Source: Thalassomonas sp. M1454
GTDB lineage: Bacteria; Pseudomonadota; Gammaproteobacteria; Enterobacterales; Alteromonadaceae
Length of the DNA stretch: 64,000 bases
Assembly (NCBI RefSeq): GCF_007097525.1
Contig: NZ_VKDD01000003.1
Coordinates: 62,001-126,000 of the forward strand
Direction: 5' to 3'
Shown one piece after another: positions 27,944-36,296 of this stretch. The translations under genes were made by a program, and so were the position numbers. The notes beneath the pieces were generated by a model, which saw nothing but the letters and a program-made list of their open reading frames with translations, did not search any database and was not told the origin of the DNA. Position 1 is the stretch's first letter. Each line of letters starts with the position of its first letter.

Positions 27944-28540
27944 AAAATTAACGCCGGTTTTTAAAAACTGCAACTCAGCATCACTAGATTCCCTTCCCAA
28001 TACTTCATTGCGATATGGAAAACGTCCATATTGTGCGATTATCTGCTCGTGCTGCTTAGCAAAACTCAAAGAATGTCTAATTAGTTCTTGATGAGACTCA
28101 TCTGTATAAACTTGCTGTAAACTTTGAAAGTGACTCACACATTGTTGTTGCAGTGCTAAATCTTCTGCATGCTCTAAAGGGTGATAAAAAAACACCCGCT
28201 CAATTAATGCCAGTTGTTTGTCATACCCTTTCTCAATCCCTTGTAAGCAATATTTAAGTGCTAAGTGATCACTTAAAAACGCTTGCTCAGTGCCGCGAAA
28301 CATATTTCTGGGCATTTGATCTAATAAAACAATTAGGGCCATTGCGCCTTTAGCAGAAGACATCCAATATTCTAATGAACCATTTAATGCCTGTAGATAG
28401 AGATGTTCAAATTTTTGTAAAATAAAAGCATCATCATCAGTGGTTGCACTATACCAAATTCGCTGATTTTGAGCTGGTGATAGTTGGTTATCTAACTTAC
28501 CAAACCAAAAATCAATTACTTCATCAATATTCCCGCTCAT
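27929..28540 (-). CDS. DUF924-family protein
   Basis: A 203-residue protein of the DUF924 family. Family marks are the N-terminal EVIDFWFGKLDNQ, GAMALIVLLDQMPRNMFRGT in the middle, VFFYHPLEHAEDLALQQ and GRFPYRNEVLGRESS near the end. The fold is TPR-like and all helical; the biochemical role is not established. No signal peptide, and no operon partner. Confidence 0.9.
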   Translation of the reverse strand: MSGNIDEVIDFWFGKLDNQLSPAQNQRIWYSATTDDDAFILQKFEHLYLQALNGSLEYWMSSAKGAMALIVLLDQMPRNMFRGTEQAFLSDHLALKYCLQGIEKGYDKQLALIERVFFYHPLEHAEDLALQQQCVSHFQSLQQVYTDESHQELIRHSLSFAKQHEQIIAQYGRFPYRNEVLGRESSDAELQFLKTGVNFGQTT

Positions 28541-28609
28541 TAATTATCCTTATATATCAAAGCGTTAAATTACAAAATAAAATTTTATTAAAATTAATTT
28601 AATTTTATC

Positions 28610-28637
28610 CTTGAAAATAAAACCAACGTTCCCATCT
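28610..28637 (+). promoter_or_regulatory. Heat-shock (sigma-32 type) promoter upstream of the small heat-shock gene
   Basis: CTTGAAA (28610-28616), a 13-nt spacer, then TCCCATCT (28630-28637) match the sigma-32 consensus CTTGAAA / CCCCATNT with one mismatch. Transcription would begin near 28644, leaving a leader of about 160 nt. Confidence 0.8.
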
Positions 28638-28746
28638 TTATATTGTAGTCGCCATAAAGGGTCTACACACATCAAGTCTAAATGTTGTCGATTGATAACT
28701 TGATTATAGAATCAAATGTCATAACAACAAGATTGGTAAATTAAAC

Positions 28747-28803
28747 GCCTGTTCCTCGGAAAGGCACATTATTAACATATTGCTAAATAGCTAGGATATG
28801 ACT
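28747..28803 (+). promoter_or_regulatory. Structured leader, possible RNA thermometer before ibpA
   Basis: A stable hairpin pairs GCCT (28747-28750) with AGGC (28762-28765), extended by TTC/GAA around a CTCG loop. The segment ATATTGCTAAATAGCTAGGATAT (28777-28799) can fold so that ATAT and GCT pair with AGC and ATAT, placing the AGG of the Shine-Dalgarno inside the structure. UUGCU facing the ribosome site is reminiscent of ROSE thermometers of ibp genes. No folding calculation was made. Confidence 0.45.
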
Positions 28804-29262
28804 ATGCGTACACTTACAAAAGATTTTTCACCATTATACCGTTCATTCATTGGTGCTGAGCACTTAGCCTCATTAATGGACAAAGCAAATAAAGCAGAAA
28901 AACAACCTGCTTATCCTCCATACAACATCATTTCAATAGCCGAAGATAAATATCGAATTACTATGGCTGTTGCAGGATTCGTTGACTCTGAATTAGATAT
29001 CGAATCGAAAGAGAATTCATTAGTAGTTACTGGTACTAAGGTAGCTAAAGAAGAAGATACTAACGTAACTTACCTTTATCAAGGAATTGCCGAACGCAAC
29101 TTTGAAAGAAAATTCCAACTAGCAGATCATGTAAAAGTTATCTCTGCCCATATGGAAAATGGTTTATTACATATAGATCTATTAAGAGAAATCCCTGAAG
29201 CCTTAAAACCTCGTAAAATTGCCATTAACGGTAAAAGTTTACTTGAAGGAGAATCTAATTAA
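28804..29262 (+). CDS. ibpA: Small heat-shock protein, IbpA/Hsp20 family
   Basis: A 152-residue ATP-independent holdase that binds unfolding proteins. The N terminus (FSPLYRSFIGAEHLASLMD) and PPYNIISIAEDKYRITMAVAGF match E. coli IbpA. The alpha-crystallin domain ends in a segment with LLREIPEALKPRKIAING, carrying the C-terminal anchor-like I-x-I. Two ATGs lie two codons apart. AGGA at 28793-28796 is only 1 nt from the first (28798) but 7 nt from the second, so 28804 is chosen. A heat-shock promoter and a long leader precede it, and a strong terminator follows. Confidence 0.94.
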   Translation: MRTLTKDFSPLYRSFIGAEHLASLMDKANKAEKQPAYPPYNIISIAEDKYRITMAVAGFVDSELDIESKENSLVVTGTKVAKEEDTNVTYLYQGIAERNFERKFQLADHVKVISAHMENGLLHIDLLREIPEALKPRKIAINGKSLLEGESN

Positions 29263-29327
29263 GGCTTGATTTGCTCGCGCAAAATGCCAATTTTAATTAA
29301 TTGGCAACAACTCTCCCTATTTTTTAG

Positions 29328-29349
29328 CCCGACTTTGTCGGGTTTTTTT
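29328..29349 (+). terminator. Intrinsic terminator of ibpA
   Basis: CCCGAC / GTCGGG with loop TTT and a run of seven T's. A second perfect 8-bp hairpin (TGCCAATT/AATTGGCA, 29285-29306) lies just upstream. Confidence 0.92.
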
Positions 29350-29416
29350 ATGCTTTTTTATATTTTATTTAAAGTAAATCTTTACAACATTATAAACAAA
29401 CAAGCTCGAACCTATA

Positions 29417-29572
29417 TTGTTTGCGATTATTTTTAAACAGTTATCCCGCAAAGACTTAGCTCAATTTATAGCCACACCTGAATCATCACAAAAACCAGAG
29501 ATTATTGTACAAACCAACAATAGCAAGACTTTCAAGCCAACTAACCATGTAGTTAGAGCTATTTACATCTGA
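29417..29572 (+). other. Possible 51-codon frame in the 411-bp gap before the glycosyltransferase
   Basis: After the ibpA terminator the gap to 29673 holds one short open frame from a TTG at 29417 to TGA at 29570, with protein-like composition (FKQLSRKDLAQFIATPESSQ is in it). There is no good ribosome site and no recognised family. It may be a remnant or chance. Nothing else was seen in the gap. Confidence 0.25.
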
Positions 29573-29673
29573 GAAAATATAGGCATACTGCTAGCCTCTA
29601 AAAACAAATTAACATTTTATTTACAGCTAAAGGTAATGGATGTCCTGATTAAGTATTACAGAGAATTATCACC

Positions 29674-31008
29674 ATGAAAATTTCATTATCATTACTGCAA
29701 CGATTACCCCTTTTGGTTTTATTTAGCATTACCTTCATCGTATTTTATTTAGCGCTGACGACAGAAAAAGTTGCAGCACCTATATTTAACGATGCTCGTT
29801 TGATTTTGTTTTTGTTATTACTACCCATGTTATTTAGGTATGTATTACAGTTATTACTACTACCAATCTACTCCGTTTTGTCTAGAAAGATCAGCGCTAA
29901 CGTTAATAAGATAGAGCCTTTGTCAGTAACAGTTTTAATACCGGCTTACAATGAAGAAGTGGGTATCATCAAAACCCTACAATCGGTTATCGACACTCAA
30001 TACCCAAAACTTGAAATCATTGTTATTAATGATGGTTCAACTGACAAGACTCATCAGTTAATGACAAACTATATTGAGCATCAAACGCCAAGTTTAAACT
30101 CGAATATACAGCTACACTACCTTGCACTTACTAATGGTGGTAAATCTAATGCATTGAACCAAGCGTTAAAGGTTGCCTCAAATGACATTGTTATGACCAT
30201 AGATGGCGATTGTATTATGGACCCAAATGCCATTAAAAATACCGTTAAGCAATTTAGTTGTGACAAGGTTGGCGCTGTCGCTGGCAACGTCGTTATCGGC
30301 AATAAAAGTAAGCCTATTGAGGTTATTCAGCAATTAGAATACTTATGTGGCTTCTTTTTAAGACGTGCTGATTCAGTATTAAATTCGGTATTCATTATTG
30401 GCGGCGCCGCAGCGGCTTATCGCAGAAAAGTGCTAACAGAAGTAGGTTTTTTCAATAGCGAGATAGTTACCGAAGATATTGAAATGTCGACAAGGATCTT
30501 AGCTGCAGGTTATAAAACCAAATTTGCCAGTGATGCCATTACTTATACTGAAGGACCATCAAGTTGGAAGGGGCTATTTGAGCAAAGGCTTCGTTGGAAG
30601 TTTGGCCGTTTTCAAACATTTATTAAATACAAAGAGTTATTCTTTAGTAAGCAAAAGCATCATAGTAAATATCTGACTTGGTTAGTATTTCCGGTAGCGG
30701 TATACGCAGAGTTTATTTTATTACTTGAAGCTTTAATTGTGGTCGCTTTTTTTGCTATTACCTTTTATAGCAATGATTACTTACCGTTAGCGCTACTAAT
30801 CTCGTTTATGACGGTAATGATCACGATACAAGTACATGCGCACTATAAAAGCCGATTCCATCGAAATTTGTTATTACTAGCGCCTGTAGCTTGGTTATTA
30901 TTTTATGTTGTTGAAGTTGTAGAGTTTCAAGCGCTTTGCCGAAGCATAAAACGTTTAGTGAAAAAACAAAGCTTACAATGGCAAAAGTGGGTTAGAGTCG
31001 GCCTTTAG
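29674..31008 (+). CDS. Membrane family-2 glycosyltransferase, processive type (PgaC/BcsA-like)
   Basis: A 444-residue inner-membrane glycosyltransferase. Two N-terminal helices (about 10-65) are followed by a GT-A domain with IPAYNEE, NDGSTD, TIDGDC and TEDIEMS, and the processivity motif QRLRW (in EQRLRWKFGRF). Three C-terminal helices and a basic tail close it. The D, D, D, QxxRW set is that of enzymes making poly-beta-sugars such as poly-GlcNAc, cellulose or hyaluronan. No pga- or bcs-type partner genes lie beside it, so the polymer cannot be named. Confidence 0.9.
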   Translation: MKISLSLLQRLPLLVLFSITFIVFYLALTTEKVAAPIFNDARLILFLLLLPMLFRYVLQLLLLPIYSVLSRKISANVNKIEPLSVTVLIPAYNEEVGIIKTLQSVIDTQYPKLEIIVINDGSTDKTHQLMTNYIEHQTPSLNSNIQLHYLALTNGGKSNALNQALKVASNDIVMTIDGDCIMDPNAIKNTVKQFSCDKVGAVAGNVVIGNKSKPIEVIQQLEYLCGFFLRRADSVLNSVFIIGGAAAAYRRKVLTEVGFFNSEIVTEDIEMSTRILAAGYKTKFASDAITYTEGPSSWKGLFEQRLRWKFGRFQTFIKYKELFFSKQKHHSKYLTWLVFPVAVYAEFILLLEALIVVAFFAITFYSNDYLPLALLISFMTVMITIQVHAHYKSRFHRNLLLLAPVAWLLFYVVEVVEFQALCRSIKRLVKKQSLQWQKWVRVGL

Positions 31009-31018
31009 CTAACCCCCT

Positions 31019-31810
31019 TTAAACTATCGAATCGATAAACTGTTCAATCTTATTAGCTATGTCATTAGCATGACTAATTGGTGCCATGTGGCCAGCATCA
31101 AACTCTGTCAGGCTCGATCCTGTTATATTGTTTTGTAAAATACTGATCAATGTTTTACTTATGTCAGGGCTTTGTGTACCACACATTAAGTTTACCAAAC
31201 AGGTGATTTTATCCAAATCTTGAGCCGTATAGTTTTCCGAAATTAACCCTTTAAAATCTAGGTTTACTTTATCAATATCTTGCGCCATCAAACGCTGCAT
31301 TTTTATCGGTAATTGATCGAAAAATCCGGGTTTATTCCAAGTATTGGTAAAAATTCTCGCGCCCTCTTCATTTGAGCTAATAGCAACATTGTGGGCAAAC
31401 TCATCAACTTGCTTGCGAACCTCACTACCTTTTTCAAGCAAATGAAAAGCAACAGGTTCAAACAAACTTAAACTTAGTAATCTATCAGGGTTTTCAACAG
31501 AGATTTTTAATGCATTAGCACCACCAAACGAATGCCCTACCAAATGAAAACCTTGTGTGCCGATGACATGATTCACGATCGACATTACCCGTTCCACTTC
31601 AGTATTGAGGGAGTAATTAACTGCATCAATAACCTCTGGAGCACTGCCGTAGCCTAATAAATCAATGTTAATACAAAGGTAGTTTTTACTAAGCATGGAA
31701 ACTAATAGTCGCCATTGCTTAGAGCTACTCAAAGAGCTGTGCAATAAAACTACGGCTGGACCACTTCCTGAAACAGTTGCCCCCTGCATTAAATCTTCAT
31801 TAACTAACAT
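31019..31810 (-). CDS. Alpha/beta hydrolase
   Basis: A 263-residue cytosolic alpha/beta-hydrolase fold protein. The oxyanion region is VVLLHSSLSSSKQW, the nucleophile elbow GHSFGG and the catalytic His is in FDAGHMAPISH; an acid residue probably lies near CGTQSPDIS. No signal peptide. It is convergent with the glycosyltransferase, 10 bp between stops. Substrate unknown. Confidence 0.9.
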   Translation of the reverse strand: MLVNEDLMQGATVSGSGPAVVLLHSSLSSSKQWRLLVSMLSKNYLCINIDLLGYGSAPEVIDAVNYSLNTEVERVMSIVNHVIGTQGFHLVGHSFGGANALKISVENPDRLLSLSLFEPVAFHLLEKGSEVRKQVDEFAHNVAISSNEEGARIFTNTWNKPGFFDQLPIKMQRLMAQDIDKVNLDFKGLISENYTAQDLDKITCLVNLMCGTQSPDISKTLISILQNNITGSSLTEFDAGHMAPISHANDIANKIEQFIDSIV

Positions 31811-31938
31811 CCAAACAAGCCTTTAATGGATAATACTAATTTATAATTCGCCTATCTTAGCTTAATCATAAATTGAATAGTATTACTGTGGCCTAATTTA
31901 TATAATGAAATCTTGTTAATCACTCACTCTAATTGATT

Positions 31939-32190
31939 ATGGCCAAACCAAATAAAAAGTTGCCCACTAAAAGCGTAGATATTTTATGCAGGCAATGTAA
32001 AAGCGTATTATTTAAGTATAAAAAAGGTGGAAAAGGTGCGTTATTAAAATGCTTTAAAGAGCGTATTACCCAAGACTTTACTAAGCAGTCATGCCAGTGC
32101 CCAAACTGTGATAGTATTTTTGCTCGTGATGTTTTAGTAAATGGCACACCAGCATTTAAAATCATCGGTAACAAAGCTTTTGCCAAATAA
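31939..32190 (+). CDS. Small zinc-ribbon protein
   Basis: An 83-residue basic protein with two CxxC pairs, LCRQCKSV near the N terminus and CQCPNCDSIF in the middle, spaced as in a zinc ribbon. The frame extends to a TTG at 31933, but the ATG at 31939 (MAKPNKKLPTKS) is the natural start. The high Lys content suggests nucleic-acid contact, but this is inference. It is 51 bp before the GST gene in the same direction. No named family recognised. Confidence 0.72.
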   Translation: MAKPNKKLPTKSVDILCRQCKSVLFKYKKGGKGALLKCFKERITQDFTKQSCQCPNCDSIFARDVLVNGTPAFKIIGNKAFAK

Positions 32191-32241
32191 ACATGATATA
32201 AATTAAGCAATAATAAATCAGTTAAATGGAGTTGTTAACCA

Positions 32242-32841
32242 GTGATAATTTATGGTGATAGAAAATCAGGCAACTGCTATAAATTGCAGTTATTGTGCGC
32301 AAATTTAAATATTGAACACCAATGGATAGAAGTAGATATTTTAAATAAAGAGACGCAATCCAGTGATTTTTTAGCTAAAAACCCTAACGGCAAAATTCCT
32401 GTTTTAGAACTCGACTCTGGTGAGTTCTTAACTGAATCAAATGCTATTTTAAATTACCTTGCGCAAAATTCGCCTCTACTCGCAAATGACCTCTATCATC
32501 AAGCAAAAATACTGCAATGGCAATTCTTCGAACAATACTCCCACGAACCTTTCATAGCTGTGGCTCGTTTTATTGAAAAATACTTAGGCTTACCAGCAGA
32601 GCGTTTAGAGGAATATAAGCAAAAACAGCAAGGTGCATATAAAGCTTTAGATGTAATGGAAAACCACTTATCAACTAATAGTTTTTTTGTTAGTAATCAA
32701 TACAGTATTGCCGATATATCACTCTATGCTTACACTCATGTAGCCGATGAAGGTGGCATAAGTCTTGTTAACTACCCTAATATAAATGCTTGGTTAGTAC
32801 GGGTAGAACAACAACCGGGCTATTGTAAAATAGCGCAATAA
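32242..32841 (+). CDS. Glutathione S-transferase family protein
   Basis: A 199-residue GST. The N-terminal thioredoxin fold has GDRKSGNCYKLQLL (catalytic Ser/Cys region), NPNGKIPVLEL (cis-Pro) and the glutathione-binding LTESNAILNYLA. The C-terminal helical domain carries the N-capping box SIADISLYAYTHV. GTG start. It probably conjugates or reduces electrophiles; the substrate is not evident. Confidence 0.93.
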   Translation: MIIYGDRKSGNCYKLQLLCANLNIEHQWIEVDILNKETQSSDFLAKNPNGKIPVLELDSGEFLTESNAILNYLAQNSPLLANDLYHQAKILQWQFFEQYSHEPFIAVARFIEKYLGLPAERLEEYKQKQQGAYKALDVMENHLSTNSFFVSNQYSIADISLYAYTHVADEGGISLVNYPNINAWLVRVEQQPGYCKIAQ

Positions 32842-32864
32842 GATCATTAATTTCTGGATTACCA

Positions 32865-33422
32865 ATGAGCCGTTCTGAAAAAGACAAAATGCTTAATTGT
32901 GAGCAATATAACCCGCTTGATCGTGAACTATCTAAAGAACGCGAAGATTGCGCCCTACTTTGTAAAGAGTTTAATGATTCATCACCTCAAGATACCAAAC
33001 AGCGCCAAGCACTACTCAAATCTTTATTCGGGCAAAAGTATCAAATATGGATTGAACCACCATTTCATTGTGATTACGGCCAAAATATAACGCTAGGCAA
33101 ACAAGTTTTCTTCAATTATAACTGCGTTGTCTTAGATGCGGCTAAAGTGACTATAGGAAACCATGTTTTTATTGGGCCTGGCGTACAAATATACACATCC
33201 ACTCATCCTAAAGATCCAGCAATAAGAAGAAAGTTCTTTGAATCAGCCTTGCCAATAACAATAGGCAATGATGTGTGGATTGGCGGTAACGCGATTATTT
33301 TACCGGGAGTAACTATCGGCAATAGAAGCATTATAGGCGCAGGTAGTGTAGTAACAAAAGATGTACCAGATGACGTAACAGTAGGCGGTAATCCCGCTAA
33401 AATTATTAGCTCGAACAAATAA
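32865..33422 (+). CDS. maa: Sugar O-acetyltransferase (maltose O-acetyltransferase type)
   Basis: A 185-residue left-handed beta-helix acetyltransferase of the Maa/LacA/NodL group. The N-terminal maltose-acetyltransferase segment (EKDKMLNCEQYNPLDREL) leads into hexapeptide repeats, with the catalytic His in IYTSTHPKD and the acetyl-CoA end GNRSIIGAGSVVTKDVPDDV. It is 23 bp after the GST gene and may share its transcript. Confidence 0.93.
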   Translation: MSRSEKDKMLNCEQYNPLDRELSKEREDCALLCKEFNDSSPQDTKQRQALLKSLFGQKYQIWIEPPFHCDYGQNITLGKQVFFNYNCVVLDAAKVTIGNHVFIGPGVQIYTSTHPKDPAIRRKFFESALPITIGNDVWIGGNAIILPGVTIGNRSIIGAGSVVTKDVPDDVTVGGNPAKIISSNK

Positions 33423-33448
33423 ATATAAACCTAAACAAACTGAAAATT

Positions 33449-33772
33449 ATGACACCAAAACTAAAACAACTTTCCGAAATCATTGCTGCAGCTAATGACA
33501 AGTTCTTTCACCTATATACCAACATAAATACTTCAATAGGCATTATGGATAAAGTACTGCGCCAACAAGGTATGAACTCAGACGCTGTGATTATTAACTG
33601 CATTAGTAACAACAAAAAGATTGTGTTCTTACTACACGACGAAAAGCCTGAAACAGTGGATATTGCATTAGGCACAAATGATGGCGATGTAGAAACATCA
33701 AACCAATACCAACTAGCAGAACTTGATGTTGATAAGACATTAGAAATAATGACAGAGAACTTAGTCAAGTAA
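33449..33772 (+). CDS. Hypothetical protein, 107 residues
   Basis: Not recognised. An acidic soluble protein starting MTPKLKQLSEIIAAANDKFF, predicted alpha/beta, with no signal peptide or membrane segment. It starts 26 bp after maa in the same direction, and codon use looks like its neighbours. A small regulatory or accessory protein is possible. Confidence 0.7.
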   Translation: MTPKLKQLSEIIAAANDKFFHLYTNINTSIGIMDKVLRQQGMNSDAVIINCISNNKKIVFLLHDEKPETVDIALGTNDGDVETSNQYQLAELDVDKTLEIMTENLVK

Positions 33773-33807
33773 TCAAAGCATTACCACATCATAAGTAGAA
33801 AAAGAGC

Positions 33808-34040
33808 ACCGTCATCGTGGCGAAGGCCACGACCTCATTGAACGTGCCGTGGGTCCGGTTTGTGCCAGCTGCCTCTATACGATATTAGAAAAAATACTCC
33901 GTCATTCCGTTGCGCTTTTGAACGGAATCTTCTCCAGTTATACGGTGACTTTGAACGGCAATTCAGTGCCAACTAGAGTCATTCACAACATAAGAAAAAG
34001 AGCATCGTCATTCCATCGTGTTTTTGGATGGAATCTCCTC
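33808..34040. repeat. Three related hairpin units in a 411-bp non-coding gap
   Basis: Three units recur about every 95-100 bp, each preceded by an A-rich lead and a GTCAT box. The first is TCGTGGC/GCCACGA (33815-33832, GAAG loop). The second is ATTCCGTT/AACGGAAT (33904-33928). The third is ATTCCATC/GATGGAAT (34010-34034). Units 2 and 3 are followed by TCTyCTCCAG. The block is visibly richer in G+C than its surroundings. The arms are covarying variants of the GTCATTCCnnn...GGAATC repeat type found in many proteobacteria. No gene is seen between 33773 and 34183. Confidence 0.75.
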
Positions 34041-34183
34041 CAGTTTCAAAGTGGCTCGACCGGCTGAAAAGTGCCATTTTGAGCCGTTCAATTTATTTAA
34101 TCTCTTTATAAGGTTACGAATAAAACACGCTCACCTCTTCTGATTATTGAATACTGATACTTAATGATGTCTAAACGAAACCA

Positions 34184-34816
34184 TTAAAGTTCAGTAACGT
34201 TAGTTGCCACCATGCTGTAACCCATAGTGATATCACGTTTACCATCGACAATATGCAGGTTTTCGGTGTGTAAATTAGCATTTAACTTGCCTTCCACCCA
34301 AATAGGTTCCTTAACTGTTTTAATACTGTAGCCTTGTGGAAATGATACTCGAATAATTTGGTTCGCTGGTGGTGGTGGCATGTGTACACAGGCGCCTGCT
34401 GTGGGTACAAGCAAAAACTCTGTTGTTACCATATCGCCTTTAAAAGCAACAGGTAGTAAAAAGCCTGCCATGCGAATATCTTTACCATCAAGTTGATGAT
34501 TTAGCGATTCTACTTCCTCCTGCTTTTGCACCATGTACTCTTCACGAATTCGAAACATTTCATCAGCATCAATGCCTTCTTGTTTTAATTCTGCTTTAAT
34601 CTTGTCAATTTCTGAATGTGTGTCGCGATCATGCGTGTGCATAAGTGAGAAAATTTCTTGAATCTTGCCTAATTGTTCTTTGGTCAACTCTGGCAAAACG
34701 ATATTTTTTTCAGGAAGATCAGGTTGTAATGTATTCCATTCAACAACTTCAGAAGCAAGAGAAGCATTAATGATACTTACACACAATAAAAAAACTACAC
34801 TTAATTTTACGAACAT
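34184..34816 (-). CDS. Exported DUF3299-family protein
   Basis: A 210-residue protein with a signal peptide (MFVKLSVVFLLCVSIINASLAS). The C-terminal half is a DUF3299 domain: the core is MAGFLLPVAFKGDMVTTEFLLVP, then GACVHMPPPPANQIIRV, the hallmark of the family. A Glu/Lys-rich helix spans about 45-100. In other proteobacteria this family sits near metal or cytochrome maturation genes; its role is unknown. It is 80 bp downstream of the amidohydrolase gene, beyond that gene's terminator. Confidence 0.86.
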   Translation of the reverse strand: MFVKLSVVFLLCVSIINASLASEVVEWNTLQPDLPEKNIVLPELTKEQLGKIQEIFSLMHTHDRDTHSEIDKIKAELKQEGIDADEMFRIREEYMVQKQEEVESLNHQLDGKDIRMAGFLLPVAFKGDMVTTEFLLVPTAGACVHMPPPPANQIIRVSFPQGYSIKTVKEPIWVEGKLNANLHTENLHIVDGKRDITMGYSMVATNVTEL

Positions 34817-34856
34817 AGGGACTCAACATGGATATGAAAAAACTTGAACATTAAAA

Positions 34857-34887
34857 AGGATCAACGCTTGAGATTAACGTTGATCCT
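34857..34887 (-). terminator. Terminator of the exported amidohydrolase gene
   Basis: AGGATCAACG / CGTTGATCCT, a perfect 10-bp stem with an 11-nt loop. On the minus strand it is followed by TTTTT. Confidence 0.88.
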
Positions 34888-34895
34888 AGTTTTAC

Positions 34896-36272
34896 TTAAA
34901 GTGTATTTTTGTAAATAACACCATCTTTCATGATTAACTTGATTGTTTCAGGGCTGTCTGAACGTTTTTCAGCACCAAACCATTTATCGCCAGTACCAAC
35001 AATAGAAAAGTCTTTTAATGGATTGCCGTCTAATAAAAGAATATCGGCATAAGCACCAACTTCAATCACACCAAGTTTACCTTCTGGATAAGGGTTCCAG
35101 TAATCGCCCGTTAATGCGGCAATTTCTCCCCCAACAGATGTTAATGTTTTTAAAGATTCAAATGGTCCGAAGAATTGATTGTTCAGGTGTTTCTCATATG
35201 CAATTTGAATATTACATGCGTCAACAGAGCCTACGCAATCAGTTTGAAAGCCGCGTGGTGCAGGACACTCTTTTGTCATACTAGGCATATACGTTTTAAA
35301 TGCTTCTGTAGCCGATTTTGCTTTACGTAAACTTGAAGGCACATTTTTAACTGCGGGAATATCTAATAAGCCAGGGTCAAAAGCGGTAATATTAGTTGTA
35401 ATATAAGCCCCTTTCTCTTTCATTAGTTCAGATATTTCACAATCAAACATAAAACCATGCTCAATAGTTTTAACGCCAGCATTTAAGGCTGCAATAATGG
35501 CCTCTTTACGATATGAATGGGCCATAACATATGAACCGTAGCTATCCGCCACACCTACAGCAGCTTCTAACTCTTCTTTAGATCCCGCGAGTAATTGCCA
35601 TGGGTCAAAAGCTGATGTAACGCCACCTGATTGCATATACTTTAATTGTGTTGCCCCCATACGCATATTATTACGTGCATACTTTTTAATTTCGGCAACA
35701 CTGTCAGCTTCTTGCGCTAAATTTAATCGCCCCATGTTGGTTTCAGCCCCAACGGGTGAAGAGTAGTTGGCGAAATCAGCATGACCACCTCTTGCACTTA
35801 AAAAAGCACCTGAAGGGTAAAAACGTGGCCCTTTAATTTGACCAGCATCAATTGCCCTACGTAAACCACCATTGGCTCCACCAGCGTCACGCACTGTGGT
35901 AAAGCCTTGCATTAAATACATTTCAGCCATACGAGTACCGTGTATAGCAAAATCTTCCCAAGTTGCATTAGACTCCATTGCTGGTAGTGTTGGCCCCATT
36001 AACATTAGGTGAGCATGATTTTCGATAAAACCAGGTGTTAACGTTTTTCCTGTACCGTCTATCACTGTCGCTTCGCTATCAGCTTTAATCGACTTTGCCG
36101 AAATACGCTTAATTTTATTATCTTCAACTAGTACAAAATGATCTTCATACAGTTTATTTTCTGTACCATTAAAAATATCAACATTTTTGAAAAGCACTTG
36201 TCCTGCCGATGCTGCGCCAGTTACAAGTGCGGAACAAACTACCGCTATCGTTTTTAATTTCAAAGCTTTCAT
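34896..36272 (-). CDS. Exported amidohydrolase, imidazolonepropionase/prolidase-like
   Basis: A 458-residue metal hydrolase with a signal peptide ending near ASA (23). The amidohydrolase marks are IENHAHLM (HxH, His86 and His88), a Lys in GATQLKYMQSGG, His in VMAHSY and TIEHGFMFD, and Asp in AALTGDYWNP. The C-terminal GAYADILLLDGNPLKD is the typical closing segment. Related exported enzymes hydrolyse Xaa-Pro or Xaa-Arg dipeptides. The gene follows the broken barrel gene (36297) on the same strand, and both lie opposite an AraC regulator. Confidence 0.91.
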   Translation of the reverse strand: MKALKLKTIAVVCSALVTGAASAGQVLFKNVDIFNGTENKLYEDHFVLVEDNKIKRISAKSIKADSEATVIDGTGKTLTPGFIENHAHLMLMGPTLPAMESNATWEDFAIHGTRMAEMYLMQGFTTVRDAGGANGGLRRAIDAGQIKGPRFYPSGAFLSARGGHADFANYSSPVGAETNMGRLNLAQEADSVAEIKKYARNNMRMGATQLKYMQSGGVTSAFDPWQLLAGSKEELEAAVGVADSYGSYVMAHSYRKEAIIAALNAGVKTIEHGFMFDCEISELMKEKGAYITTNITAFDPGLLDIPAVKNVPSSLRKAKSATEAFKTYMPSMTKECPAPRGFQTDCVGSVDACNIQIAYEKHLNNQFFGPFESLKTLTSVGGEIAALTGDYWNPYPEGKLGVIEVGAYADILLLDGNPLKDFSIVGTGDKWFGAEKRSDSPETIKLIMKDGVIYKNTL

Positions 36273-36296
36273 ATACTTACCTTATTTTTGTTAAAT

